A DNA stretch of 29,894 nt from an uncultured Lachnospiraceae bacterium (lineage in GTDB: Bacteria > Bacillota > Clostridia > Lachnospirales > Lachnospiraceae): contig CALDIE010000139.1 in NCBI GenBank assembly GCA_937901625.1, forward strand, positions 1-29,894. The letters run 5' to 3'. Of the stretch, positions 8,240 through 14,297 are shown in pieces (the stretch's first letter is position 1; every line of letters begins with the position of its first letter). A program made the translations under genes and the position numbers. The notes below the pieces were generated by a model. The model was not told the origin of the DNA and did not search any database. It saw only the letters and a list, made by a program, of their open reading frames with translations.

Positions 8240-9760
8240 TTACTTCCCTGCCTTTTCCGCGCGTATCGTACATACCTTTTCGGTTGTATCCGTGATCTTT
8301 ACATCTTCTCCGATCCTGTATCCGACGATCCAGAACACGTGGTCTTCCTTTGCCAGAACAAGTACCCGCCCCCGCTCGGATACGGGAACCTTTTCATTGA
8401 TGAGATAACGCCGAAGCGACTGTTTTTTTCCTTTTCGGTCGATCACAAGCCAGTCGCCCGGAAGCGCTGTTCTTAAGCGAACACCAACTTTTATTTTATC
8501 ATAATCCAGGCATTTCGTATATTGTTCTCCGGAAATATATTCCTCCTTTTTCCGTTCATGCCATTCGCTGCTTACCTTCCATCCGGCCTCGTTAAGCAGC
8601 ACTTCCTCCCCGACCGTAAAGGGCACATCCACCGGTACGGACTGCCTCTTTTTTTCCTCCAGTATGCTCCCCTCCGTCTTCCAAAATTCCAACCTCTCTC
8701 CATCCAGACAGGCTTTGATCCCGCAGGGAAGAGAGAGCTCCTTTGCATCCCTTCCTTCCGTAAGACGCTCAAGTGCCATGATATGATCATATTCCAGATC
8801 TTTTAAGGTTCCGGCGGATTCTTCAAAGGCTTTTCTCAATACCCTCTGTCTACGATAAGGTTGAAGATTTTTAAGTTTAACAGCGGAAAGGCTTTGCGAA
8901 AGGACTTCCTTACTCCCGTTCGAAACAAGGCAGTCTTCGTAATCCTCTTTAGTCAACTCCTCCAATACGCCCTCCGCCAGGACTAGCTGCTCAGACATCT
9001 GCGCAATATGTTCCACTGCCTTTTCGTTGATCTCTTCCGTGGCTGTCCGAAGGATATGATGCCTGATCCGGTTTCTTGTATACACATCCTCCAGATTGCT
9101 TTCATCCGTACAAAACTCTATTCCTTCCGCTGCAAGATACCTTTCGATCTCTTCCCTGGTGCAGCACAAAAGCGGTCGGATGATATTATCTCTCTTGGCC
9201 GGGATCCCGGTCAATCCTTTGATCCCCGTTCCCCTGAAGAGATGGAACAGCACCGTTTCCGCCGTATCGTTTGCATTGTGCGCGACCGCGATCTTATAAG
9301 AAGTTTCTTTATCAAACGCCTTTCCCGCGTCAGCCGTCCGGAGGTAAGGTCGCAAATTTTCTTCGATCACTTTGTTAAGTCCCCCCGGGTATCCCTCCGG
9401 CGACTTAGCGCATGCCTCAAAAGATGCATACCGGATCAGACGTCCTGCTTCTTCGGTGGTGATCCCCCTATCCGATGCGCACGCCGCTACGTCCCATCGT
9501 AGTATCCTAAGCGGGATCGATCGTTCTTCGCAGAGTGTACGCACATACTCTGCCTCCCCTGCTGCCGCCTGTCTTAACCCGTGGTCAACGCATACCGCTA
9601 AGATCCTCCCTCTCTTTCCGTCAAGGATCTTGGATAAGACATCCAGGAGGCATACGGAGTCCGCCCCGCCGGAAATACCCGCAACGACCGGCTCGTTGTC
9701 GCAAAGCATCTCCTGCCGGCTCATATAGTTTTTGACTTTTTCCCGCAATGTCTGCGCCAT
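8240..9760 (-). CDS. tilS: tRNA(Ile)-lysidine synthase TilS
   Basis: A 506-residue N-type ATP pyrophosphatase that attaches lysine to C34 of the AUA-reading isoleucine tRNA, changing both its codon and amino acid identity. The PP-loop SGGADS is at residues 30-35, followed by CVDHGLR (57-63) and AHNANDTAETVLFHLFRGTGIKGLTGI (about 160-186). The C-terminal part holds the tRNA-binding and lysyl-recognition regions. It is longer than E. coli TilS (about 430) and Bacillus TilS (about 470). Part of the excess is an insertion at about residues 117-153, between YASFEA and YKIAVAHN, where other TilS sequences are nearly continuous. A GCGGAGGACGGAC ribosome site precedes the ATG. The terminator hairpin just upstream suggests partial read-through or an unrecognised promoter. 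Confidence 0.95.
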   Translation of the reverse strand: MAQTLREKVKNYMSRQEMLCDNEPVVAGISGGADSVCLLDVLSKILDGKRGRILAVCVDHGLRQAAAGEAEYVRTLCEERSIPLRILRWDVAACASDRGITTEEAGRLIRYASFEACAKSPEGYPGGLNKVIEENLRPYLRTADAGKAFDKETSYKIAVAHNANDTAETVLFHLFRGTGIKGLTGIPAKRDNIIRPLLCCTREEIERYLAAEGIEFCTDESNLEDVYTRNRIRHHILRTATEEINEKAVEHIAQMSEQLVLAEGVLEELTKEDYEDCLVSNGSKEVLSQSLSAVKLKNLQPYRRQRVLRKAFEESAGTLKDLEYDHIMALERLTEGRDAKELSLPCGIKACLDGERLEFWKTEGSILEEKKRQSVPVDVPFTVGEEVLLNEAGWKVSSEWHERKKEEYISGEQYTKCLDYDKIKVGVRLRTALPGDWLVIDRKGKKQSLRRYLINEKVPVSERGRVLVLAKEDHVFWIVGYRIGEDVKITDTTEKVCTIRAEKAGK

Positions 9761-9813
9761 GTCCGTCCTCCGCGCCTTTTAACGACAGCGCACGATTGGT
9801 TTTTCGTTTTCGC

Positions 9814-9843
9814 AAAAAACAGCTGTGGCAATGCCGCAGCTGT
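9814..9843 (-). terminator. Terminator between divIC and tilS
   Basis: On the minus strand ACAGCTGCGGC, an ATT loop and GCCACAGCTGT form an 11-bp stem with one mismatch, followed by TTTTT. It ends about 54 nt before the tilS start, so it could attenuate rather than fully block entry into tilS-hpt-ftsH. Confidence 0.8.
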
Positions 9844-9847
9844 CCTG

Positions 9848-9922
9848 TCATTGTTCTGTCTCTGTTTCGATGTACAGCGTTTCGATGTTCAGCGTTTCGG
9901 TGTACATCGTTTCGATGTTCAT
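9848..9922 (-). CDS. Possible 24-residue repeat peptide ORF (speculative)
   Basis: ATG 9922 lies 4 nt after the divIC stop codon and opens a 24-codon frame ending in TGA at 9848-9850, just before the terminator hairpin. It reads as four imperfect pentapeptides (MNIET, MYTET, LNIET, LYIET) plus a short acidic tail, because the underlying 15-bp repeat is a multiple of three. There is no good ribosome site; translation could only be coupled to divIC. It may be a by-product of the DNA repeat rather than a gene. Confidence 0.2.
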   Translation of the reverse strand: MNIETMYTETLNIETLYIETETEQ

Positions 9923-9923
9923 C
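9864..9923. repeat. Four tandem copies of a 15-bp repeat
   Basis: Plus-strand units are GTTTCGATGTACAGC, GTTTCGATGTTCAGC, GTTTCGGTGTACATC and GTTTCGATGTTCATC at 9864, 9879, 9894 and 9909. They differ at one to three positions and start just after the divIC stop codon. No known regulator site is recognised. Confidence 0.9.
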
Positions 9924-9926
9924 CGC

Positions 9927-10325
9927 TTACTGCTCTGCCCTGTAGATGATCTCTCCGTCATATACATACCCAAGGCTCTTTGCCTGTTCTTCAATGTATT
10001 TCTTCGTATGTGTATAGACCTCAAATTCGTCGAGTTCTTCCGATCTGGCCTGCTCCTTCTCCAGTCCGGTGGCGTAAACGGCACAGTTAGCGGATACCGC
10101 TTCTGCCTCGGTCTTTAATTCATTGTATTGAACCGTGATGGCTAAGGTTATGACGGCAAATACAATTGTCAATATCAGCAACACGCCGCCCGTACTGTCC
10201 CTGTGTTTGCGAAACGCGACCTCTCTTCGATCCTCCTGCGCCGGCTTACGTCCATTACGGGGCTGTGTCTGATGTTTTGTATTCCGTTTTGCGTTTGATT
10301 CCTGCATACGCATTCTCCCGCTCAT
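9927..10325 (-). CDS. divIC: DivIC/FtsB-family septum formation initiator
   Basis: A 132-residue bitopic membrane protein. The first 45 residues are a polar basic cytoplasmic tail (many Arg, Lys and Gln), residues about 46-64 are a transmembrane helix, and residues 65-110 form a short coiled coil. The C-terminal AKSLGYVYDGEIIYRAEQ matches the usual end of DivIC, which helps assemble the DivIB-FtsL-DivIC complex at the division septum. Identity rests on topology, coiled coil, this C-terminal motif and position between rqcP and tilS, rather than strong sequence signatures. The start follows AAGGTATAGGTG; a second Met at residue 7 is an alternative. It has its own promoter (10372-10400) and a terminator downstream. 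Confidence 0.85.
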   Translation of the reverse strand: MSGRMRMQESNAKRNTKHQTQPRNGRKPAQEDRREVAFRKHRDSTGGVLLILTIVFAVITLAITVQYNELKTEAEAVSANCAVYATGLEKEQARSEELDEFEVYTHTKKYIEEQAKSLGYVYDGEIIYRAEQ

Positions 10326-10440
10326 TCGATCACCTATACCTTACACGCCATACCTCTACGTTCACATAATAATATTACCGACAAATGGTTTCTGCGTCAA
10401 CTACCACATCTGGTAGATAAGCCGCCGGGATCATACATAT
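10326..10440. other. Intergenic region between rqcP and divIC
   Basis: In minus order it holds the end of a 10-bp tandem repeat, a small hairpin CTACCA-GATG-TGGTAG (10406-10421), and the divIC promoter. In many spore-forming Clostridia and Bacilli yabP and yabQ occupy this position; no remnant of either can be read here. Confidence 0.6.
10372..10400 (-). promoter_or_regulatory. Predicted sigma-A promoter for divIC
   Basis: TTGACG (minus, 10395-10400) and TAATAT (10372-10377) with a 17-nt spacer; the leader to ATG 10325 is about 40 nt. The -35 element directly follows a 6-bp hairpin that may be a weak terminator of rqcP. Confidence 0.6.
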
Positions 10441-10460
10441 TCATACATATTCGTACATAT
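10431..10460. repeat. Three tandem copies of a 10-bp repeat across the rqcP stop codon
   Basis: Plus-strand units TCATACATAT (10431), TCATACATAT (10441) and TCGTACATAT (10451). The middle unit contains the rqcP stop codon, so the last residues of RqcP (MYEYV) are encoded by the repeat. Confidence 0.85.
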
Positions 10461-10680
10461 TTTCCGCGTCTTCCTTGCGTATAGACTCCTGTACCGTCAA
10501 TACGCGTACCTTTGTCTCCCTGTTTCCGAAATGGATCGCGATCACATCTCCGGGCTTAACTTCCTGCGAAGCTTTCGCCACCTTTTCATTGATCGTAACA
10601 CGTCCCGCGTCGCAGGCTTCATTGGCTACCGTGCGTCGCTTGATCAGGCGGGATACCTTTAAATACTTATCCAGTCTCAT
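10441..10680 (-). CDS. rqcP: S4-domain RNA-binding protein RqcP (Hsp15/YabO family)
   Basis: A 79-residue S4-domain protein. The conserved core is MRLDKYLKVSRLIKRRTVAN at the N-terminus, then GRVTINEKVAKASQEVKPGD. Bacillus RqcP binds the obstructed 50S subunit with RqcH and tRNA and supports poly-alanine tailing in ribosome quality control; the E. coli relative is Hsp15. The frame is open 39 nt further upstream, but that ATG falls in the loop of a hairpin and lacks a ribosome site. The ATG at 10680 follows CAGGGAGAAG and matches the family start. The C-terminal tail is built from a 10-bp DNA repeat. It lies between HU and divIC as in other Clostridia. Confidence 0.92.
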   Translation of the reverse strand: MRLDKYLKVSRLIKRRTVANEACDAGRVTINEKVAKASQEVKPGDVIAIHFGNRETKVRVLTVQESIRKEDAENMYEYV

Positions 10681-10700
10681 GTTTCTTCTCCCTGATACGG

Positions 10701-10733
10701 AAAAGGCAACTGCTACCATTCGTAACAGCTGCC
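10701..10733 (-). terminator. Probable terminator or attenuator between HU and rqcP
   Basis: On the minus strand GGCAGCTGTTAC, loop GAATG, GTAGCAGTTGCC forms a 12-bp stem with two mismatches, followed by only TTTT and then CC. It begins about 36 nt after the HU stop and ends about 20 nt before the rqcP start. The short T-run suggests read-through into rqcP. Confidence 0.6.
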
Positions 10734-10768
10734 CCTGAACATATCATTTCTCTACACAAGTATTCCTG

Positions 10769-11056
10769 TTAGTTGATAGCATCCTTGAATGCCTTACCGG
10801 GCTTAAACTTGGGTGCCTTGCTTGCCTTGATCTTCATGGACTCACCGGTACGGGGATTGCGTCCGGTTCTTGCCTTTCTCTCGGAAATCTCAAACGTACC
10901 AAAGCCGATCAACTGAACCTTATCTCCATCCTTGAGAGCCTCTGCAACAGTCTCTGTGAATGCGTTAACCAATGCCTCAGCATTCTTCTTAGCATCCTTC
11001 TTGTCCTCCCAGCCAGCCTTCTTAACGATTGCTGCAACTAATTCTGTCTTGTTCAT
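10769..11056 (-). CDS. hup: HU-family nucleoid protein
   Basis: A 95-residue DNA-binding protein, the expected HU size. It opens MNKTELVAAIVKKAG, holds IGFGTFEISERKARTGRNPRTGE in the centre (the signature and the start of the beta-arm that wraps the minor groove) and ends KFKPGKAFKDAIN. It acts as a dimer that bends and compacts DNA. The centre has the plain HU arm sequence rather than IHF-type features, and the absence of a clear partner gene suggests a homodimer. The ribosome site TTTAGGAGGAG is strong, in line with an abundant protein. A near-consensus promoter lies at 11141-11169. An HU gene just ahead of rqcP is common in Clostridia. Confidence 0.96.
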   Translation of the reverse strand: MNKTELVAAIVKKAGWEDKKDAKKNAEALVNAFTETVAEALKDGDKVQLIGFGTFEISERKARTGRNPRTGESMKIKASKAPKFKPGKAFKDAIN

Positions 11057-11124
11057 GCTAGAACTCCTCCTAAATCTTATTATACTGAGCCGTCCAGGCA
11101 GCCCGATTCTGCGTTTAGACCTAA

Positions 11125-11155
11125 AAAAGCCTATGTATCTTTTATATTAGCTTTT
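11125..11155 (-). terminator. Weak candidate terminator for cca overlapping the HU promoter
   Basis: On the minus strand AAAAGCT and GGCTTTT can pair (six pairs plus one wobble) around a 17-nt loop, followed by TTTTTT overlapping the 3' arm. The loop covers the HU -10 element, so an HU transcript starting near 11134 would contain only the 3' arm. The stem is AT-rich and may be weak. Confidence 0.35.
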
Positions 11156-11169
11156 GCCCGTTTTGTCAA
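11141..11169 (-). promoter_or_regulatory. Strong sigma-A promoter for the HU gene
   Basis: TTGACA (minus, 11164-11169, consensus) and TATAAA (11141-11146) with a 17-nt spacer. The -35 box overlaps the cca stop codon (TGA, 11166-11168). The leader to ATG 11056 would be about 78 nt. Confidence 0.85.
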
Positions 11170-12557
11170 TATATATCAAAGAGTTTCATCAGATAATCCC
11201 GTTCATTGTGTTCGGGATTTTCCAGCACTTCTTCGAGCATTCCGGAGAGGATTTTTCCTATCTGCGGTCCGGGTTCGTACCCCGCAGCGATCAGATCCGC
11301 TCCTTTGACGGCAAGCGTCTTTAAAGACACGCATTCCCTGTCTTTTACGATCTCTTCGTATATCTCCCTCATCCGGACCAGACGCGTTTCCTTTTGCTCT
11401 CTCTCGTAGTCGCTTTGCGCACGGAGATCCGCCTCCATGACATAGAAAAGCAGCGGGAAGAACTTCTCTCCGATCCTGTTGATCCCGCGACGGATCGCTG
11501 ACGGCGTGGGATCCGGGCGCCAATCATGATGTAAAGTAAACCCTTTGACCATCTCTATCGTATCGTTATCATATTTAAGCCGCCGTAAGATCTCCTCGGA
11601 CAGTCCCACACCCTCGCGGTTATGCCCCTTAAAGTGATCGATCCCGTTCTCATCCGTAGTCTTGCACTGCGGCTTCGCGATATCGTGTAAGAGCATCGTG
11701 ATCCGAAGGAGGCGCAGATCCTCATCATAGGTATCCGGCCGTTCCAAGCGCAGTCTTTCAAGGTCAAGTGTCTGTAACGAATACAGGATATGCTCTCCGA
11801 CGGAGTACAGATGATGCGGGTTATTCTGCTCTGTCTCCATACAACGGTCAAATTCCGGCATAAAGTACGCGGAAAGACCCGTCTCGTAAAACAGTTTAAA
11901 AAACATCGGATTATCCGAATCCAGCAGCTTTTCCATCTCAGCATGGATCCTCTCCGCGCTTACCTTTTCGATGGACGGTGCCATTTCCCGGATGGCGGCA
12001 TAGGTATTATCCTCTATGCAGGCGCTTAACTGTGCCGCGAAACGGATAGCTCTCATCATCCTGAGCGCATCCTCCGTAAAACGTTCCTTCGCGTCTCCCA
12101 CGCAGCGTATGATCCTCTTTTCGAGATCTTCTTCTCCGCCGTAGAGATCGACCACCCCTTCTTCGGGGTGATAGGCCATGGCATTTACCGTAAAATCCCT
12201 TCTTGCCAAATCTTCGGACAGACTCGATGTAAACGTCACTTCCTTTGGATGCCTTGCATCCTCGTACTCTCCGTCGATCCGGTATGTGGTTACCTCATAG
12301 GATTCGATTCCCTCTTTATCCCTTAACAGAACAGTTACCGTCCCGTGTCGCAATCCCGTATCGATCGTCTTAAAGAGCGCTTTTACCTGCTGCGGCAGAG
12401 CCGACGTCGTGATGTCCCAGTCCGCCGGTTCTCTTCCGAGGAGACTGTCCCTGACGCAGCCGCCGACGACATACGCCTCGTATCCGTTTTGGTTTAATAT
12501 TTCTATGATTTTCCGGGCTCCTTCCGGCAGCCGGATCTGTCTGCGTTTTTCCTGCAT
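11166..12557 (-). CDS. cca: CCA tRNA nucleotidyltransferase with HD domain
   Basis: A 463-residue class II nucleotidyltransferase that builds or repairs the 3' CCA end of tRNAs from CTP and ATP without a template. The catalytic head has GGCVRD (32-37) and the metal-binding DWD (46-48). The nucleotide-selecting region shows EDALRMMRAIRF (162-173) and AERIHAEMEKLL (201-212). An HD phosphohydrolase domain follows, with His256, His291-Asp292 and His308. Such a domain is common in Cca of Clostridia and may process the 2',3'-cyclic phosphate end. The frame is open to a TTG 15 nt further upstream, but the ATG at 12557 is preceded by AAAGGAAG at good spacing. It starts 31 nt after the aminotransferase stop, suggesting cotranscription. 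Confidence 0.95.
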   Translation of the reverse strand: MQEKRRQIRLPEGARKIIEILNQNGYEAYVVGGCVRDSLLGREPADWDITTSALPQQVKALFKTIDTGLRHGTVTVLLRDKEGIESYEVTTYRIDGEYEDARHPKEVTFTSSLSEDLARRDFTVNAMAYHPEEGVVDLYGGEEDLEKRIIRCVGDAKERFTEDALRMMRAIRFAAQLSACIEDNTYAAIREMAPSIEKVSAERIHAEMEKLLDSDNPMFFKLFYETGLSAYFMPEFDRCMETEQNNPHHLYSVGEHILYSLQTLDLERLRLERPDTYDEDLRLLRITMLLHDIAKPQCKTTDENGIDHFKGHNREGVGLSEEILRRLKYDNDTIEMVKGFTLHHDWRPDPTPSAIRRGINRIGEKFFPLLFYVMEADLRAQSDYEREQKETRLVRMREIYEEIVKDRECVSLKTLAVKGADLIAAGYEPGPQIGKILSGMLEEVLENPEHNERDYLMKLFDIY

Positions 12558-12588
12558 GTAACTTCCTTTCAAACCGGGTGTTTACACA

Positions 12589-13683
12589 TTAGAAAGCGTT
12601 TAACGCCTCTATTACCCTATCCTGTTCCTCTTTCGTCATCCCGTTATACATGGGGATGGACAGCACTTCCTCTGACCATGCTTCGGTCTTTGGAAGATCT
12701 CCCTTTTTGTATCCGAGATATTCGTACGCCTTCGAAAGATGCGGGGGGATGGGATAATGAATGATCGTCGAAATCCCGCGTTCTTTTAAAAAAGCCGCCA
12801 ATTCATCCCGTTCTTTACAGCGGATGACAAACTGGTGATAGACATGGTCAGCCTGCGGTCTGCGAAGGGGAAGTTCTATTTTCTCATTCTTTACCTCTTC
12901 CCGATACCGTCCCGCGATCGCTAACCTCTCCTCATACATCTCCTTCGCATGGCGAAGACGCACGCGAAGAAGCGCCGCCTGAATCTCGTCGAGTCTTGAG
13001 TTGATCCCGGTTTCTTCGTTTTGATAGCGGACTTTGCTTCCATAATTTCGAAGCATCTTTATACGGTCTCTGTACTCCTCATTGTCCGTCACGATGGCTC
13101 CGGCGTCGCCGAATGCTCCGATGTTCTTGGACGGATAAAATGAAAAACAACCTATGTCACCAAATGTTCCGCTCATCCGGCCGTAGTATTTGGCACCGTG
13201 GCTTTGAGCGCAGTCTTCGATCAGGCGCAAATCATATTCCCGACAGATCTTTACGATCTCCTCAAGTTCCACAGGCTGTCCGTAAAGATGTACGACCATC
13301 ACGGCTTTGGTCTTATCCGTGATCGCCCCACGAACGGAGTCCGCTTCGATGCCATAGTACTCATCCGGTTCCGCGAACACCGGCACAGCGCCCGTATTCG
13401 AGATCGCAAGCACACTGGCGATAAAGGTATTTCCCTGAACGATCACCTCATCGCCTTCCTTTAAACCGATGGCACGGCAAGCCAGTGTCAGGGCGTCTAA
13501 TCCGTTTCCCACACCAACACAGTATTTACTTCCAATCCAGGCAGCGTATTCCTCTTCAAAGGCTTCGAGTTCCTTACCCATGATATACCATCCGGATCGA
13601 AGCGTCCGAAGAGCCGCCTCTTCAAATTCTTCCTGATATTGATAAAAACTCCGGTCCAGCCGGTTTGTCATAATCTCTTCCAT
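12589..13683 (-). CDS. DegT/DnrJ/EryC1/StrS-family sugar aminotransferase
   Basis: A 364-residue PLP-dependent fold-type I aminotransferase; family members transfer an amino group from glutamate to a keto sugar nucleotide. Visible features are GSKYCVGVGNGLDALTLA near residue 51, VHLYGQPV, EDCAQSHGA (Asp157, PLP nitrogen) and GCFSFYPSKNIGAFGDAGA, where Lys186 should form the internal aldimine. The C-terminal part has the usual YHQFVIRC and IHYPIPPHLSKAY segments. Overall it resembles enzymes making dTDP-3-amino-3,6-dideoxyhexoses (FdtB/QdtB type), but the substrate cannot be fixed from sequence. No other sugar-nucleotide genes are nearby; it lies between the acp terminator and cca. Two starts are possible (13683 or Met5); neither has an ideal ribosome site. 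Confidence 0.85.
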   Translation of the reverse strand: MEEIMTNRLDRSFYQYQEEFEEAALRTLRSGWYIMGKELEAFEEEYAAWIGSKYCVGVGNGLDALTLACRAIGLKEGDEVIVQGNTFIASVLAISNTGAVPVFAEPDEYYGIEADSVRGAITDKTKAVMVVHLYGQPVELEEIVKICREYDLRLIEDCAQSHGAKYYGRMSGTFGDIGCFSFYPSKNIGAFGDAGAIVTDNEEYRDRIKMLRNYGSKVRYQNEETGINSRLDEIQAALLRVRLRHAKEMYEERLAIAGRYREEVKNEKIELPLRRPQADHVYHQFVIRCKERDELAAFLKERGISTIIHYPIPPHLSKAYEYLGYKKGDLPKTEAWSEEVLSIPMYNGMTKEEQDRVIEALNAF

Positions 13684-13770
13684 CGCATGTCCGCTCCGTT
13701 TCCTCTTTCTCCCGGATCATTGTTTACCAAAAGACTTCGTCTCCCGGGATCCCTGCTCCCTGCCATACAG

Positions 13771-13801
13771 AAAAATCGGCAGGTGCATACGCATCCTGCC
13801 G
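13771..13801 (-). terminator. Terminator after the acyl carrier protein gene
   Basis: On the minus strand CGGCAGGATGC, a GTAT loop and GCACCTGCCG form a 10-bp stem with one bulge, followed by ATTTTTC. It lies about 70 nt after the acp stop. Between it and the aminotransferase start (13684-13770) I see no clear promoter. Confidence 0.75.
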
Positions 13802-13874
13802 CTTATCTTTCAAAAGCCATCCGACAGATCTAAAAAAGATCCGCTCATCATACAGCCGGTCTGTTTACAAAAGA

Positions 13875-14114
13875 TCACTCAAGGTCGATACCGTGCCGTT
13901 TAATGTACTCCAGCACATCTCCGACCGTCTCAAATCCCTCAAGTTCATCATCCTCTACGTGGATACCGTACTCTTCCTCCACTGCCATGATCAGCTCCAT
14001 AAGCTCGAAAGAATCAGCTCTTAAATCTTCTTTGAAGGAAGTCTCCTCCGTGATTTCAACTCCCGGTGAAACATGCAACTGTTCAGTAATGATTTCAGCT
14101 AGTTTTTCCAACAT
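13875..14114 (-). CDS. acpP: Acyl carrier protein
   Basis: A 79-residue acidic ACP. Ser35 in LRADSFELMELIMAVEEEYG is the 4'-phosphopantetheine attachment site (usual motif DSL; here DSF). It carries growing acyl chains in fatty acid synthesis, or in another thioester pathway. The C-terminal half, IHVEDDELEGFETVGDVLEYI, is typical of fatty acid ACPs. The frame extends 51 nt upstream, but ATG 14114 follows AAGGAG with 9-nt spacing and gives the standard family start. It has its own strong promoter and terminator, so it is monocistronic. No fab genes are adjacent, so whether this is the main ACP or an auxiliary one cannot be told; the DSF variant slightly favours caution. Confidence 0.93.
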   Translation of the reverse strand: MLEKLAEIITEQLHVSPGVEITEETSFKEDLRADSFELMELIMAVEEEYGIHVEDDELEGFETVGDVLEYIKRHGIDLE

Positions 14115-14227
14115 AACAAATTTCTCCTTCTGCTTCTGATTTTTATTTAAAGCGCTCCGGATCATTTCCCCCTGACCGCCTGTTTTGTAAGGAAACCTGT
14201 TCGTATCTCCTCTTCTATGTTAAGGCA

Positions 14228-14256
14228 AGTATATTTATCACATCTTTGTTTGTCAA
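14228..14256 (-). promoter_or_regulatory. Strong sigma-A promoter for the acyl carrier protein gene
   Basis: TTGACA (minus, 14251-14256) and TATACT (14228-14233) with a 17-nt spacer. The leader to ATG 14114 is about 110 nt. No FapR-type operator is recognisable. Confidence 0.8.
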
Positions 14257-14259
14257 CCG

Positions 14260-14297
14260 AAAAAACGAGAATGATGAAAAATTGTTTTACTCTTCTC
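14260..14297 (-). terminator. Weak candidate terminator at the end of the rsmI operon
   Basis: On the minus strand GAGAA (14297-14293) pairs with TTCTC (14271-14267), with an inner AAAA/TTTT pairing, followed by six T. The rsmI stop codon lies inside the hairpin. The stem is interrupted, so confidence is low. Confidence 0.35.

Noticed and set aside
9008..9502. 164-codon plus-strand open frame
   Set aside because: Antisense shadow of tilS without a ribosome site.
9864..9923. CRISPR array
   Set aside because: Units of 15 bp are directly adjacent with no spacers; this is a simple tandem repeat.
14115..14286. FapR operator or riboswitch in the acpP leader
   Set aside because: No matching palindrome or conserved RNA core is visible; only the sigma-A promoter is supported.
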